From: an uncultured Alphaproteobacteria bacterium
GTDB taxonomy: Bacteria > Pseudomonadota > Alphaproteobacteria > Rhodobacterales > Rhodobacteraceae
DNA: 64,000 nt
Assembly (NCBI GenBank): GCA_902611605.1
Contig: CACMAH010000002.1
Coordinates: 62,001-126,000, forward strand
Direction: 5' to 3'
Positions 1 to 8,784 of the stretch are shown in pieces (within the stretch, counting starts at the first letter, position 1; each line of letters starts with the position of its first letter). Below the pieces are notes generated by a model. It ran no database searches, had not been told where the DNA came from, and saw nothing but the letters and a program-made list of their open reading frames with translations. The position numbers were made by a program, and so were the translations under genes.

Positions 1-531
1 CATTTGACGTCTTTGAATTTCAGAAATACGATTATTGGGATATAAAACAAATAAATTTATATTTTCTATATTTGCAAAAGCATTAACTGCAGCTGCACCA
101 GTATCTCCTGATGTTGCCACAATAATATTTATTGATTTTTTAATCTTTCTTAGTGCTTCTTGAAACATTTGAGCAATCATCTGCATTGCAAAATCCTTAA
201 ATGCATATGTAGGACCATGAAATAATTCTAATAGCATATGATCTTTTGATAAACTTATTAATTCACATTTATTTGGAGTCTTAAATTTGCTATATGCATT
301 TTCTGTTATATTATTAAACTGATAGTTATCGAAAAAATTACCAACAAAAGGTTTTAATATTATTTGAGCAATTTCTTCATATTTTTTTTCACTAAATGAT
401 CTAATATTAAAAAGTTGAGGATCGGGTAACTTTTCAGGAATATATAATCCTCCATCTGGTGCCAATCCTGAAAAAAGAACATCTTTAAAGGGTACATTTC
501 TAATTTTTCCCCTTGTTGATTTATATAACAT
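1..531 (-). CDS. thrC: Threonine synthase, N-terminal part (cut by window edge)
   Basis: PLP enzyme converting O-phosphohomoserine to threonine. Only about the first 177 codons lie in the window; the gene runs off the left edge. The start is ATG at 529-531. Seen: an N-terminal stretch typical of long-form ThrC (STRG, then LAPDGGLYIPE near residues 23-33), the PLP-lysine motif HGPTYAFKDFAMQ with Lys at about residue 112, and the SGDTGAAA cofactor loop at about 141-148. It overlaps the end of SURF1 by 11 bases, so it is the distal gene of the oxidase operon. The surf1-thrC junction is common in alphaproteobacteria. Identification is firm; completeness cannot be judged. Confidence 0.95.
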   Translation of the reverse strand, partial: MLYKSTRGKIRNVPFKDVLFSGLAPDGGLYIPEKLPDPQLFNIRSFSEKKYEEIAQIILKPFVGNFFDNYQFNNITENAYSKFKTPNKCELISLSKDHMLLELFHGPTYAFKDFAMQMIAQMFQEALRKIKKSINIIVATSGDTGAAAVNAFANIENINLFVLYPNNRISEIQRRQM

Positions 532-1219
532 TTTTTAAGTTCACTTTTTTGTGATTACTAACTAATCTAATTATTAAATAAATAGACATAAAAAGCCAAG
601 CAAGTGCCATACTAAACCAAGTTATAGCATATTGGAGATGATTATTTATAAAATTTGGACTTAATGGAGTAGTCACTATACTTTTATCATTAACTTTAGA
701 AGATAATATAACCAGAATAGGTTTGGTATTTAAATAATTAGACATTTTTTCTAAATCTCTAGAAAACCATATATTTTTTATTATATTTGGTTCGGGAGTA
801 AAAGTATCTGTCTCATTTGGAAAAAAAATATTACCTGAAATTTTACCATCTTCTATCTCTCTTAAAACATTTTTTTTACTTTCACTAACAAACCCCAAGT
901 CAACTAAAATAATCTCACCACTTTTTAATTTAAAAGGTCTAATAACTTTAAAACCAGGTCCATAAGGCTTTAAAGAAAATAAAACGTGAATTTCGTTTTC
1001 ATAAAATTTACCTTCAAAGGTTACTGGTAAATACTGGGAATCAATACCAATATTTTTTGGGTTTAATGCTTGCGGTTCCATAGCAATACTGGTGGATACT
1101 TCATTAATAAGATTATTTTTCCATTTGAGTCTATTTATTTGCCATATTCCAAGCATACACAGGATAGATACCCCCAAAAGTCCTAAACTCACTGGAAATA
1201 GCAATCGTTTCACCAACAA
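521..1219 (-). CDS. SURF1 family cytochrome oxidase assembly protein
   Basis: SURF1-family inner-membrane protein that helps heme a delivery to cytochrome oxidase subunit I. About 232 residues, with one membrane segment at the N terminus (about 8-28) and one at the C terminus (about 198-220) around a periplasmic domain, the usual SURF1 topology. Family motifs are visible: GIWQINRLKWK after the first helix, LPVTFEGKF, and HLQYAITWFSMAL at the last helix. No ATG precedes it: the candidates are TTG 1219, TTG 1216 or GTG 1213, and no clear Shine-Dalgarno separates them. It sits between oxidase subunit III and thrC and overlaps thrC by 11 bases, implying cotranscription. Confidence 0.88.
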   Translation of the reverse strand: MLVKRLLFPVSLGLLGVSILCMLGIWQINRLKWKNNLINEVSTSIAMEPQALNPKNIGIDSQYLPVTFEGKFYENEIHVLFSLKPYGPGFKVIRPFKLKSGEIILVDLGFVSESKKNVLREIEDGKISGNIFFPNETDTFTPEPNIIKNIWFSRDLEKMSNYLNTKPILVILSSKVNDKSIVTTPLSPNFINNHLQYAITWFSMALAWLFMSIYLIIRLVSNHKKVNLKNVI

Positions 1220-1288
1220 TATATTACACCAAAAAATTGAAATTAAACTCTAAAAAGCTGCCTGTAAACATTAAAAGGATAAACCAAA

Positions 1289-2077
1289 CTATGATCCCCA
1301 GATGTATATGGCCGCAAACAAAAACAACCATACTACATCAACAAAGTGCCAATACCATGCTGCTGCCTCAAAACCGATATGACTTTCTGGAGTAAAATGT
1401 CCTTTAAGTGCTCTAAAAAGACAAACTGCTAAAAATATAGTACCAACTATTACATGAAATCCGTGAAACCCAGTTGCCATAAAAAAGTTTGCACCATATA
1501 TATTGCCGGAAAAACTAAAAGCAGCATGACTATATTCATAAGCTTGAAAAATAGTAAAGAGTACGCCTAAAAGTATTGCTATAATTAAACCATTGACTAA
1601 ATCTTTTCTGTTGTTTTCATGCGCAATTGCATGATGAGCCCATGTAGCTGCAGCACCAGAACATAATAAAATTAAAGTATTTATTAATGGCAAATGCCAG
1701 GGATCAAAAGTTTCAATACCTGCAGGAGGCCATGTAGAGCCAATAGCTTCCATAGGATATAAAGCATGCTTAAAAAAGCTCCAAAACCAGGCACTAAAAA
1801 ACATTACCTCAGAAACAATGAACATTATAACGCCATATTTAAGAGCAATTTTTACTACAGGCGTATGATCACCAATGTGGCTTTCTGTAACTACATCTGA
1901 CCACCATCCATACATACAATAAATCACCAGAAGCAATCCAGCGAAAAAAACAATTGATGTATAGTTATGAAAAAATAAAACGCACCCTAGTAATAAAATA
2001 AATGCACCAACGGCACTTAAAAACGGCCATATACTTGGATTTAGTATGTGGTAATCGTGATTTTTTTCATGTGCCAT
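1289..2077 (-). CDS. ctaE: Cytochrome c oxidase subunit III
   Basis: Membrane subunit III of the aa3-type oxidase, which stabilises the catalytic core of the terminal respiratory enzyme. It has 262 residues and seven hydrophobic helices, the normal length and topology. Recognised stretches include the N-terminal [25 protein letters not shown] near residues 90-102, [24 protein letters not shown], and the C-terminal [12 protein letters not shown]. The ATG start at 2077 has an AGGGA-like ribosome site about nine bases upstream. It lies downstream of ctaG with a 16-base gap. The same operon lacks subunit I. Confidence 0.97.
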   Translation of the reverse strand: MAHEKNHDYHILNPSIWPFLSAVGAFILLLGCVLFFHNYTSIVFFAGLLLVIYCMYGWWSDVVTESHIGDHTPVVKIALKYGVIMFIVSEVMFFSAWFWSFFKHALYPMEAIGSTWPPAGIETFDPWHLPLINTLILLCSGAAATWAHHAIAHENNRKDLVNGLIIAILLGVLFTIFQAYEYSHAAFSFSGNIYGANFFMATGFHGFHVIVGTIFLAVCLFRALKGHFTPESHIGFEAAAWYWHFVDVVWLFLFAAIYIWGS

Positions 2078-2093
2078 AGTATTCTTCCCTAGT

Positions 2094-2675
2094 TTATAAC
2101 TTTTGCTTTACTAATTTCAAATCGTCAGTGCTATCAAAATAACTTGCTGTTTCAGGTAGGTCAATCTCATAAAATGTGTAAGAAAGGGTAACTGAAGTAA
2201 TTTTTTTAGATTCAATATTTTTAACTAAGTCAGGATCAACATAAAATGAAACAGGCATTTTTATTTTTTCTCCAGGTTGTAAAACTTGCTCAGTAAAACA
2301 AAAACATTCAATCTTATTAAAAAAATTACCTACAGAAAAAGGAACTACATTAAAACTAGCCTGTGCAGCAATTGGTTTATCAGTTGGATTATATGCTTCA
2401 TAAAAAGCCAATCCTGTTTGTCCTAGATTAACTATCATTTCTCTTTGTACTGGCTTTACTTCCCATTCTAGTCCTTTTTCTAATGATGCATCAAATCTAA
2501 CTGATATTTCTCTATCCAAGATAGTTTCAGACTCTTCTTGCGCATAATTAGTGGTACCACCATATCCAGTAACCTTACAAAACCAATTATAAAAGGGTAC
2601 AGATAAAAAAGATGCTGATCCCATAAAAAAGACTAAAAAAACTAGGTAAAAAATAGTTTTTTTCTTTCTATCCAA
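2094..2675 (-). CDS. ctaG: Cytochrome c oxidase assembly protein CtaG (Cox11)
   Basis: Cox11-type copper chaperone that supplies CuB to oxidase subunit I. It has 193 residues, one N-terminal membrane anchor (about 8-28), then a periplasmic beta domain. The copper-binding CFCF motif is at about residues 124-127, followed by TEQVLQPGE, and the family signature [15 protein letters not shown] lies just after the helix. The start is TTG at 2673-2675 with a strong AAGGAG eight bases upstream, inside the tail of the preceding gene. Its presence implies that the cell makes a CuB-containing subunit I even though that gene is not in this operon. Confidence 0.95.
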   Translation of the reverse strand: MDRKKKTIFYLVFLVFFMGSASFLSVPFYNWFCKVTGYGGTTNYAQEESETILDREISVRFDASLEKGLEWEVKPVQREMIVNLGQTGLAFYEAYNPTDKPIAAQASFNVVPFSVGNFFNKIECFCFTEQVLQPGEKIKMPVSFYVDPDLVKNIESKKITSVTLSYTFYEIDLPETASYFDSTDDLKLVKQKL

Positions 2676-2680
2676 TTGTT

Positions 2681-2863
2681 TTACTCCTTCAGCAAACTAG
2701 GTCTTAAAGTATGATCGAAACCTTCTATTAAATTTCCATCAGAAAGTTTTGCAATAGTTACAAGAAAAACAATAACTATAAATAGACCTAAACTTAAAGC
2801 AAGCCATATATTTCTACTTTTTCTTTTTATATTTAAGTCATTTTCTACTTTATTCAAATCCAT
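2681..2863 (-). CDS. Small CoxF-like single-helix protein of the oxidase operon
   Basis: Protein of 60 residues with one membrane helix (about 19-40) and charged ends. Its place between ctaB and ctaG is that of the small CoxF-type protein of alphaproteobacterial oxidase operons, thought to assist assembly. It overlaps the end of ctaB by 10 bases and has a GAGGA ribosome site before its ATG at 2861-2863; its own last codons carry the ribosome site of ctaG, so the three genes look translationally coupled. The assignment rests on position, size and topology, because the family has little sequence conservation. Confidence 0.7.
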   Translation of the reverse strand: MDLNKVENDLNIKRKSRNIWLALSLGLFIVIVFLVTIAKLSDGNLIEGFDHTLRPSLLKE

Positions 2864-3816
2864 AATAAATCCTCAATCATGACTAAATAAGAAGGCAAGA
2901 AAAATTTAGAAAAATGTTCTACCAATAAGAGCAAAAAAGTTACAAATAAATAAAATATTGAATATAAAAAAAGTCTTTTTTCCACGACAAAAGGATATTT
3001 TTTTGAGTTTTTAGAATTAATCATAAGCAAATAAGCATTAAAAATAAAAATAACATTCAAAAATATTGAAGAAATTAGATAAATTAGTCCTCCAATACTT
3101 GAGAATGAAATTAATATTGAAGGAATTGAAAGAATGATAGAATATATAAATATCTGTAATTTAGTTGCTTCCACTCCATGAGTTTCGGTCAGCATAGGTA
3201 CTTTGGTTGCTGAATAATCATTTTTGGTAATTAAACAAAGAGACCAAAAATGTGGTGGCGTCCATAAAAAAATCAATAAGAATAATAAAATGCTTTCAAT
3301 ACCAATTGTGTTAGTAGCCACAGCCCAGCCTATCATTGGAGGAAAAGCTCCTGCAGCACCTCCTATAACAATATTATAAGGTGTTGTTCTTTTCAAAAAC
3401 ATTGTATAAATGAAGATATAGAAGCTAATAGTTACAGCTAAAAGTAAAGCTGATAAAAAATTTGCGAATAATGCAAGAAATATTACAGAAAATACAGATA
3501 GGAAAATACCAAAACTTAATGCTTGATCAGAAGTGATTTTACCACTTGGAATCGGCCTTGTTAAAGTTCTTTTCATTACTGAATCAATATCTGAGTCCCA
3601 CCACATATTTAATGCACCAGAAGCACCTGCTCCTAAAGCAATGCATACAATAGATCCTAAGGCAATAAATGGATTTAGAGGCATAGGTGCAATAATCATA
3701 GCAACCCCTGCAGTAAAAATTGCTAAGCGCATAACTTTTATTTTTAAAAGCTCAATATAATCAAAAGCAGAGGGTTCAATTGAATTAATGTAAATGCTAT
3801 TTGTAGATCTGATCAT
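2854..3816 (-). CDS. ctaB: Protoheme IX farnesyltransferase (heme O synthase)
   Basis: UbiA-superfamily membrane prenyltransferase that adds a farnesyl group to heme b to form heme O, the precursor of heme A. It has 320 residues with about nine helices. The first aspartate-rich motif NMWWDSDID is at about residues 70-78 and is followed by the MKRTLTRPIPSG signature; later comes FLWTPPHFWSLC with the second conserved site. The ATG at 3814-3816 follows ctaC after only 26 bases. That spacing leaves no room for the subunit I gene that usually stands here. Confidence 0.96.
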   Translation of the reverse strand: MIRSTNSIYINSIEPSAFDYIELLKIKVMRLAIFTAGVAMIIAPMPLNPFIALGSIVCIALGAGASGALNMWWDSDIDSVMKRTLTRPIPSGKITSDQALSFGIFLSVFSVIFLALFANFLSALLLAVTISFYIFIYTMFLKRTTPYNIVIGGAAGAFPPMIGWAVATNTIGIESILLFLLIFLWTPPHFWSLCLITKNDYSATKVPMLTETHGVEATKLQIFIYSIILSIPSILISFSSIGGLIYLISSIFLNVIFIFNAYLLMINSKNSKKYPFVVEKRLFLYSIFYLFVTFLLLLVEHFSKFFLPSYLVMIEDLLWI

Positions 3817-3842
3817 TTGATTAATATGAATTTTAATTTAAA

Positions 3843-4712
3843 TTATTTTTTTGCGAGATTTATTCTTTTAATATCTGGAGCAGAAGAGAATTCAATAGCT
3901 GCTTGCTCTATCCATTTTTCATATTTTTCTTTTGAAACTGCTTTCACTACGATTGGCATATAGGAGTGGTTTAATCCACAAAGTTCAGAACATTGACCAA
4001 AATAAGTACCTTCTTTATCAACTTTATACCAAGTTTCATTTAATCTACCTGGGACTGCATCCATATGAACACCGAATGCTGGTATTTTCCAAGCATGTAA
4101 AACATCAGCTCCCGTTACTTGCATTCTTACAACAGATCCTACTGGTACGATAACAGGGTTATCAGTAGCTAATAAGTATTCATCTTCAGAATAACCATGT
4201 TGTGACAATTCTTCTTTTGTAAGCATAAAAGAATCAAAAGAAATTTCCTGATCTGGATATTCATATGACCAATACCACTGATTACCTGTGGCTTTTATAG
4301 TTAAATCATATTCCGGTATGTTTAATTGTTTAAAAAGCATAGGTAGGGAAAAAGCACCTATAACAACTAGAATTGCAGTAGGAACTAAAGTCCATGTAAT
4401 TTCTAATGTTGAGTGGTGAGTAAAGTTTGACGGTTCAGGATTTGTTTTTTTATTAAATTTCAAAATTACTATAGCTAATAATACTATAATGAATAATGAA
4501 ATTAAAGTTATAATAACTAATAAAAAATTATCTAACCAACGAATATCTCTTGCCAGCTCAGTTACAGCAGGTTGAAAATTGATACCACCATGTTCAGGTT
4601 TTCCAATTACCTCTAAATCACTAAAATTATCTAATGAAAATGCGAGTAAGGGAATTAAAAATAAAAAAATTGAAATTAAATACTTAAAAAAAACTTTGTA
4701 AAAAAAATACAT
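3843..4712 (-). CDS. ctaC: Cytochrome c oxidase subunit II
   Basis: CuA-bearing subunit that accepts electrons from cytochrome c. The ATG at 4710-4712 is preferred over the in-frame GTG at 4745 because an AAGGGGGG ribosome site stands just before it and the protein then opens with a signal peptide (hydrophobic run to about residue 25). Two membrane helices follow, then a cupredoxin domain with the CuA ligands: His in VLHAWKIP, the CSELC pair in [15 protein letters not shown], and the downstream His and Met. The acidic and aromatic cytochrome c site [11 protein letters not shown] is present. It is the first gene of the minus-strand operon, with a divergent promoter region facing tldD at 4713-4834. 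Confidence 0.96.
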   Translation of the reverse strand: MYFFYKVFFKYLISIFLFLIPLLAFSLDNFSDLEVIGKPEHGGINFQPAVTELARDIRWLDNFLLVIITLISLFIIVLLAIVILKFNKKTNPEPSNFTHHSTLEITWTLVPTAILVVIGAFSLPMLFKQLNIPEYDLTIKATGNQWYWSYEYPDQEISFDSFMLTKEELSQHGYSEDEYLLATDNPVIVPVGSVVRMQVTGADVLHAWKIPAFGVHMDAVPGRLNETWYKVDKEGTYFGQCSELCGLNHSYMPIVVKAVSKEKYEKWIEQAAIEFSSAPDIKRINLAKK

Positions 4713-4834
4713 TGTTCCCCCCTTAAAAAGATGATTGTTACTCACATTTATAAATATATGTTTGTAGTGTACAAAAAACTAGTTTAAATCAAAAAAAATT
4801 AAAGTTAAATTAAAAAAATATAGAAAAGAATGTA

Positions 4835-6268
4835 ATGAGTGAAATAGACGCAACCTTTAAACCATTTGAAAAAAATTTAGATTTCAAAAAAACATTAACT
4901 TATTTAAAGACAGCAATAAATAAAGCTGATGATGGTGAGCTTTTCTTAGAAAGATCTCAAAATGAAAGTTTTTTATTTGATGATAGAAAATTAAAACAAT
5001 CATCTTTCAATTTTAAAGAGGGATTTGGGATAAGAGCTATAAAAGGAGAAAGAACTGCTTACTCTCATTCTTCTGAAATTAATAATAATAAAATAAAAAA
5101 TGCTGCTGAGAGTATATCTTTTAGAAATAAAGAATTTGATCTTATAAATAAAAATAGTACCAGATTAAATAATGATGTAAAAAGAGTTTATTCAAATGAA
5201 AATCCTTTCCATAACATCGAACTATCAAATAAATTAAAATTACTGAAAAAAATTGATGAATACGCTAGGCAAACTGAAAAAAATATTCAACAAGTTTCAG
5301 TCAGTTTAAATGCCTCTTTACAAGAAGTTTTTATATTAAGAGCAGAAGAAAATATTTTAAATGATATTAGACCAATGGTTAGAATTTATGTTTCAGTTAT
5401 AATTGAAGAAAATGGTAAAAGAGAAAGTGGCTCTTCCGGCGGTGGAGGTAGATTTAATTTATCTGAAATAATTAATGAAAAAAATTGGAAAAAGCATGTT
5501 GACGAAGCTATAAGAATAGCAAAAGTAAATCTCAGAGCCAAACCTGCTCCAGCAGGAGTAATGGATATTGTGTTAGGGCCAGGCTGGCCAGGCGTTATGC
5601 TACATGAGGCAGTCGGTCATGGATTAGAAGGGGATTTTAATAGAAAAGAAACTTCAGCCTTTTCAAATTTAATTGGAAAGAAAGTTGCATCAAAAAATGT
5701 TACTGTAATCGATGACGGAACGATACCAGATAGAAGAGGTTCTATTACTTATGATGATGAAGGATCACCTAGCAAAAGAAACATACTTATTGAAGATGGA
5801 ATATTGATAAATTACATGCAAGATAGACAAAATGCTCGATTGATGAATACTTTATCTACTGGGAATGGAAGAAGACAAAGTTTTGCTCATCCCCCTATGC
5901 CAAGAATGACAAATACGTTCATGACCTCTGGAAAAGATGATCCTAAAAACTTATTAAAAGATTTAAAAGATGGTATATACGCTGTTGGTTTTTCTGGCGG
6001 CCAAGTTGATATAACTAATGGAAAATTCGTATTCTCCTGCACAGAAGCCTACAAAGTAAAAAATGGAACTATTTTGTACCCTGTAAAAGGTGCTACACTT
6101 ATTGGTGATGGTCCTGGTGCTATGAAAAAAATTCAGGGTATAGGTAATGATTTATCACTGGATCCTGGAATAGGGAACTGTGGAAAAGCTGGTCAGTGGG
6201 TTCCTGTTGGAGTAGGTCAACCAACCGTATATATTAGTGGGTTAACGATTGGTGGAAGAAATTTTTAA
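4835..6268 (+). CDS. tldD: Metalloprotease TldD
   Basis: TldD subunit of the TldD/TldE (PmbA) zinc protease, which acts on unstructured peptides in the cytoplasm. It has 477 residues, the usual length. The metal-binding HEAVGHGLEGD (HExxxH form) lies near residue 258, and the C-terminal glycine-rich stretch ends with GQWVPVGVGQP and SGLTIGG, both TldD hallmarks. The ATG is at 4835. It is the first of three closely spaced plus-strand genes (tldD-topA-rnr), and its partner pmbA is not in the window. Confidence 0.95.
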   Translation: MSEIDATFKPFEKNLDFKKTLTYLKTAINKADDGELFLERSQNESFLFDDRKLKQSSFNFKEGFGIRAIKGERTAYSHSSEINNNKIKNAAESISFRNKEFDLINKNSTRLNNDVKRVYSNENPFHNIELSNKLKLLKKIDEYARQTEKNIQQVSVSLNASLQEVFILRAEENILNDIRPMVRIYVSVIIEENGKRESGSSGGGGRFNLSEIINEKNWKKHVDEAIRIAKVNLRAKPAPAGVMDIVLGPGWPGVMLHEAVGHGLEGDFNRKETSAFSNLIGKKVASKNVTVIDDGTIPDRRGSITYDDEGSPSKRNILIEDGILINYMQDRQNARLMNTLSTGNGRRQSFAHPPMPRMTNTFMTSGKDDPKNLLKDLKDGIYAVGFSGGQVDITNGKFVFSCTEAYKVKNGTILYPVKGATLIGDGPGAMKKIQGIGNDLSLDPGIGNCGKAGQWVPVGVGQPTVYISGLTIGGRNF

Positions 6269-6285
6269 ATGATATGGTTTTTTAA

Positions 6286-8772
6286 ATGGCAGTAGTAATA
6301 GTAGAGTCACCCGCAAAAGCAAAAACAATTAATAAATACTTAGGTAGTGCATATAAAGTTCTAGCTTCATATGGACACGTACGAGATTTGAATGATAAGA
6401 GAGGATCTGTTGATCCAGATAATAAATTTTCTATGAAGTGGCAAATAAATCCTAAGAGTGCTAAGCATATTTCAGACATAAAATTAGCACTTGCAGGTGA
6501 CAATCATCTTATATTAGCAACTGACCCTGATAGAGAGGGTGAAGCCATCTCGTGGCATTTAGTGGAAATTTTAAAGAAGCAGAAAAGTGTTACAAATGAT
6601 ACTAAAATCCAAAGGATAGTATTTAATGCAATTACAAAATCTGCTGTATTAGAAGCGATAAATAACCCTCGCAATTTAGATGTTCCTTTAATTGAAGCAT
6701 ATTTAGCAAGAAGAGCTTTGGATTATTTACTTGGATATAATATGTCACCTTCTCTTACAAAAGTAGGATTTGGTTTTCAATCTGCGGGAAGGGTCCAGTC
6801 ACCTACTCTTAGACTGATTGTTGAAAGAGAGATGGAAATAGAATCTTTCAAACCACAAGAATATTGGTCAATAAATGTGAGTTTGAATTATGATAATACA
6901 AAGATTTTTCAAGCTAAAGGTATAGAGTATAAAAGCAAAAAAATTGAAAAATTGACGATTAATTCGGAAAAAATGGCTGCCGAAATTGTTGAAGAGTTTC
7001 AAAATTCTAACTTTTATATAGATGACGTAACTTCCATTCCGAAAAAAAGAAAACCATTACCCCCTTTCCTGACTTCAACACTTCAGCAAGAAGCTAATAA
7101 TAGGCTTTATATGGGTACTCAGCAAACTATGTCAGTCGCCCAAAAATTATATGAATCTGGATTTATTACATACATGAGAACTGATGGTATTGATATGGCA
7201 CCTGAAGCTGTTTCTGCAACTAGAAACACTATAAAAGAAATATATGGAAATAAATATCTACCTGAAAAACCAAGATTTTATAAGAATAAAATTGCTAATG
7301 CACAAGAAGCTCATGAATGTATAAGACCAACTGATATTAGCAAAAATGCAGAAAGTTTGAATTTACAAGATATAAATCAACGGAAATTATACGAACTAAT
7401 AAGGAACAGAACCCTTGCCTCTCAAATGGGAGATGAGATTTCAGAAACAACTACTGTGATTATAAAAGATGAGACCAAAAGTAACTCCTTGAAGGCAGTA
7501 GGACGCGTAATAGTATTTGAAGGATTTAGAAAAGCATTTTCTTATGATGAAAATGAAGATTCAAATAATACCGAAAATAAAGAATTACCCATTCTTGAAA
7601 AAGGAAAAGAGGTTTTTACAGAAAAAGTAACACCCCAACAGCATTTCACACAAGCAAAGCCAAGATATTCAGAAGCTTCTCTTATAAAAAAAATGGTTGA
7701 TTTGGGAATTGGTAGACCGTCTACTTATGCTTCAATAGTTTCCACTATACAATCAAGACAATATGTAAGAAAGGAAAAAAATCGTTTAATTCCAGAGGAT
7801 AAAGGAAAATTAATATCTATTTTTCTATCTGAATATTTCAAAAAATATGTAGGATATGACTATACTGCTGAATTAGAGATTGAATTAGATAATATTTCTT
7901 CTGGAAAATCTGAATGGATTGGAATATTAACAAAATTTTGGACAGAATTTTTTCCTACCATAGAAGCTGCAAATGATTTACGCATATCTGAAGTTCTTGA
8001 GAGAATTAATGATATACTTACCCCACACATATTTCCAAATACTGAAGGTAAAGAAGATCCAAGATTATGTCAAAACTGTAATAATGGAAAACTTTCAATA
8101 AGAACATCGAGATCTGGAAGCGCTTTTATTGGATGTTCAAATTATCCTACATGTAAGTTTGTAAGACCTTTTGGTGTTATTAGTACTGATAGCCTTAATG
8201 AAAAAACAAGCGAGGACTCAATTGGAACTAGCGATAACGGAGAAGAAATTTATTTGAAGTCTGGACGGTTTGGACCTTACGTTCAATTAGGAAATAGCTC
8301 AGAAAAAAATCCTAAACCAAAGAGAACATCAATTCCCAAAAATTTTGAACCAAGCAGAATTACAATTGAAATTGCAAAAAAACTTTTAGATTTACCCAAA
8401 GTATTAGGTGAGCATCCAGATGATAAAAAACCTATACATTCTGCAATTGGACCATATGGACCGTATTTAAAACATAATAATATCTATGCCAATATAAAAG
8501 ATTTGGAAGAATTTCTTTCAATTGGAATGAATAGAGCAGTTGAATTATTATCAGAAAATTCAAAGAAAAATAGTAATAATAAAAGAGCAGCTTCATTAAT
8601 AAAAACAATAGGCGATCACCCCGAAGGTGGAGAAGTTCAATTAATGAATGGAAGATTTGGTCCGTATATTAAATATAAAAAAAACAATATCAGTGTAAAA
8701 AATAAAGATAAATTAGATGAAGTTGATCTAAAAACTGCTTTAGAACTACTGGATAGTAAAAAAAAGAAATAA
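6286..8772 (+). CDS. topA: DNA topoisomerase I
   Basis: Type IA topoisomerase that relaxes negative supercoils. It has 828 residues. A Toprim domain lies at about 1-130 (VIVESPAKAKTI at the start, TDPDREGEAISWH near 83), the catalytic tyrosine sits in GFITYMRTDG at about residue 295, one C4 zinc-ribbon motif (CQNC to CSNYPTC) at about 597-625, and then C-terminal Topo_C repeats marked by RFGPYVQLG, GPYGPYLKH and RFGPYIKY. The ATG follows the tldD stop by 17 bases. The order topA-rnr is common in alphaproteobacteria. Confidence 0.97.
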   Translation: MAVVIVESPAKAKTINKYLGSAYKVLASYGHVRDLNDKRGSVDPDNKFSMKWQINPKSAKHISDIKLALAGDNHLILATDPDREGEAISWHLVEILKKQKSVTNDTKIQRIVFNAITKSAVLEAINNPRNLDVPLIEAYLARRALDYLLGYNMSPSLTKVGFGFQSAGRVQSPTLRLIVEREMEIESFKPQEYWSINVSLNYDNTKIFQAKGIEYKSKKIEKLTINSEKMAAEIVEEFQNSNFYIDDVTSIPKKRKPLPPFLTSTLQQEANNRLYMGTQQTMSVAQKLYESGFITYMRTDGIDMAPEAVSATRNTIKEIYGNKYLPEKPRFYKNKIANAQEAHECIRPTDISKNAESLNLQDINQRKLYELIRNRTLASQMGDEISETTTVIIKDETKSNSLKAVGRVIVFEGFRKAFSYDENEDSNNTENKELPILEKGKEVFTEKVTPQQHFTQAKPRYSEASLIKKMVDLGIGRPSTYASIVSTIQSRQYVRKEKNRLIPEDKGKLISIFLSEYFKKYVGYDYTAELEIELDNISSGKSEWIGILTKFWTEFFPTIEAANDLRISEVLERINDILTPHIFPNTEGKEDPRLCQNCNNGKLSIRTSRSGSAFIGCSNYPTCKFVRPFGVISTDSLNEKTSEDSIGTSDNGEEIYLKSGRFGPYVQLGNSSEKNPKPKRTSIPKNFEPSRITIEIAKKLLDLPKVLGEHPDDKKPIHSAIGPYGPYLKHNNIYANIKDLEEFLSIGMNRAVELLSENSKKNSNNKRAASLIKTIGDHPEGGEVQLMNGRFGPYIKYKKNNISVKNKDKLDEVDLKTALELLDSKKKK

Positions 8773-8784
8773 ACCGAAGAAACA

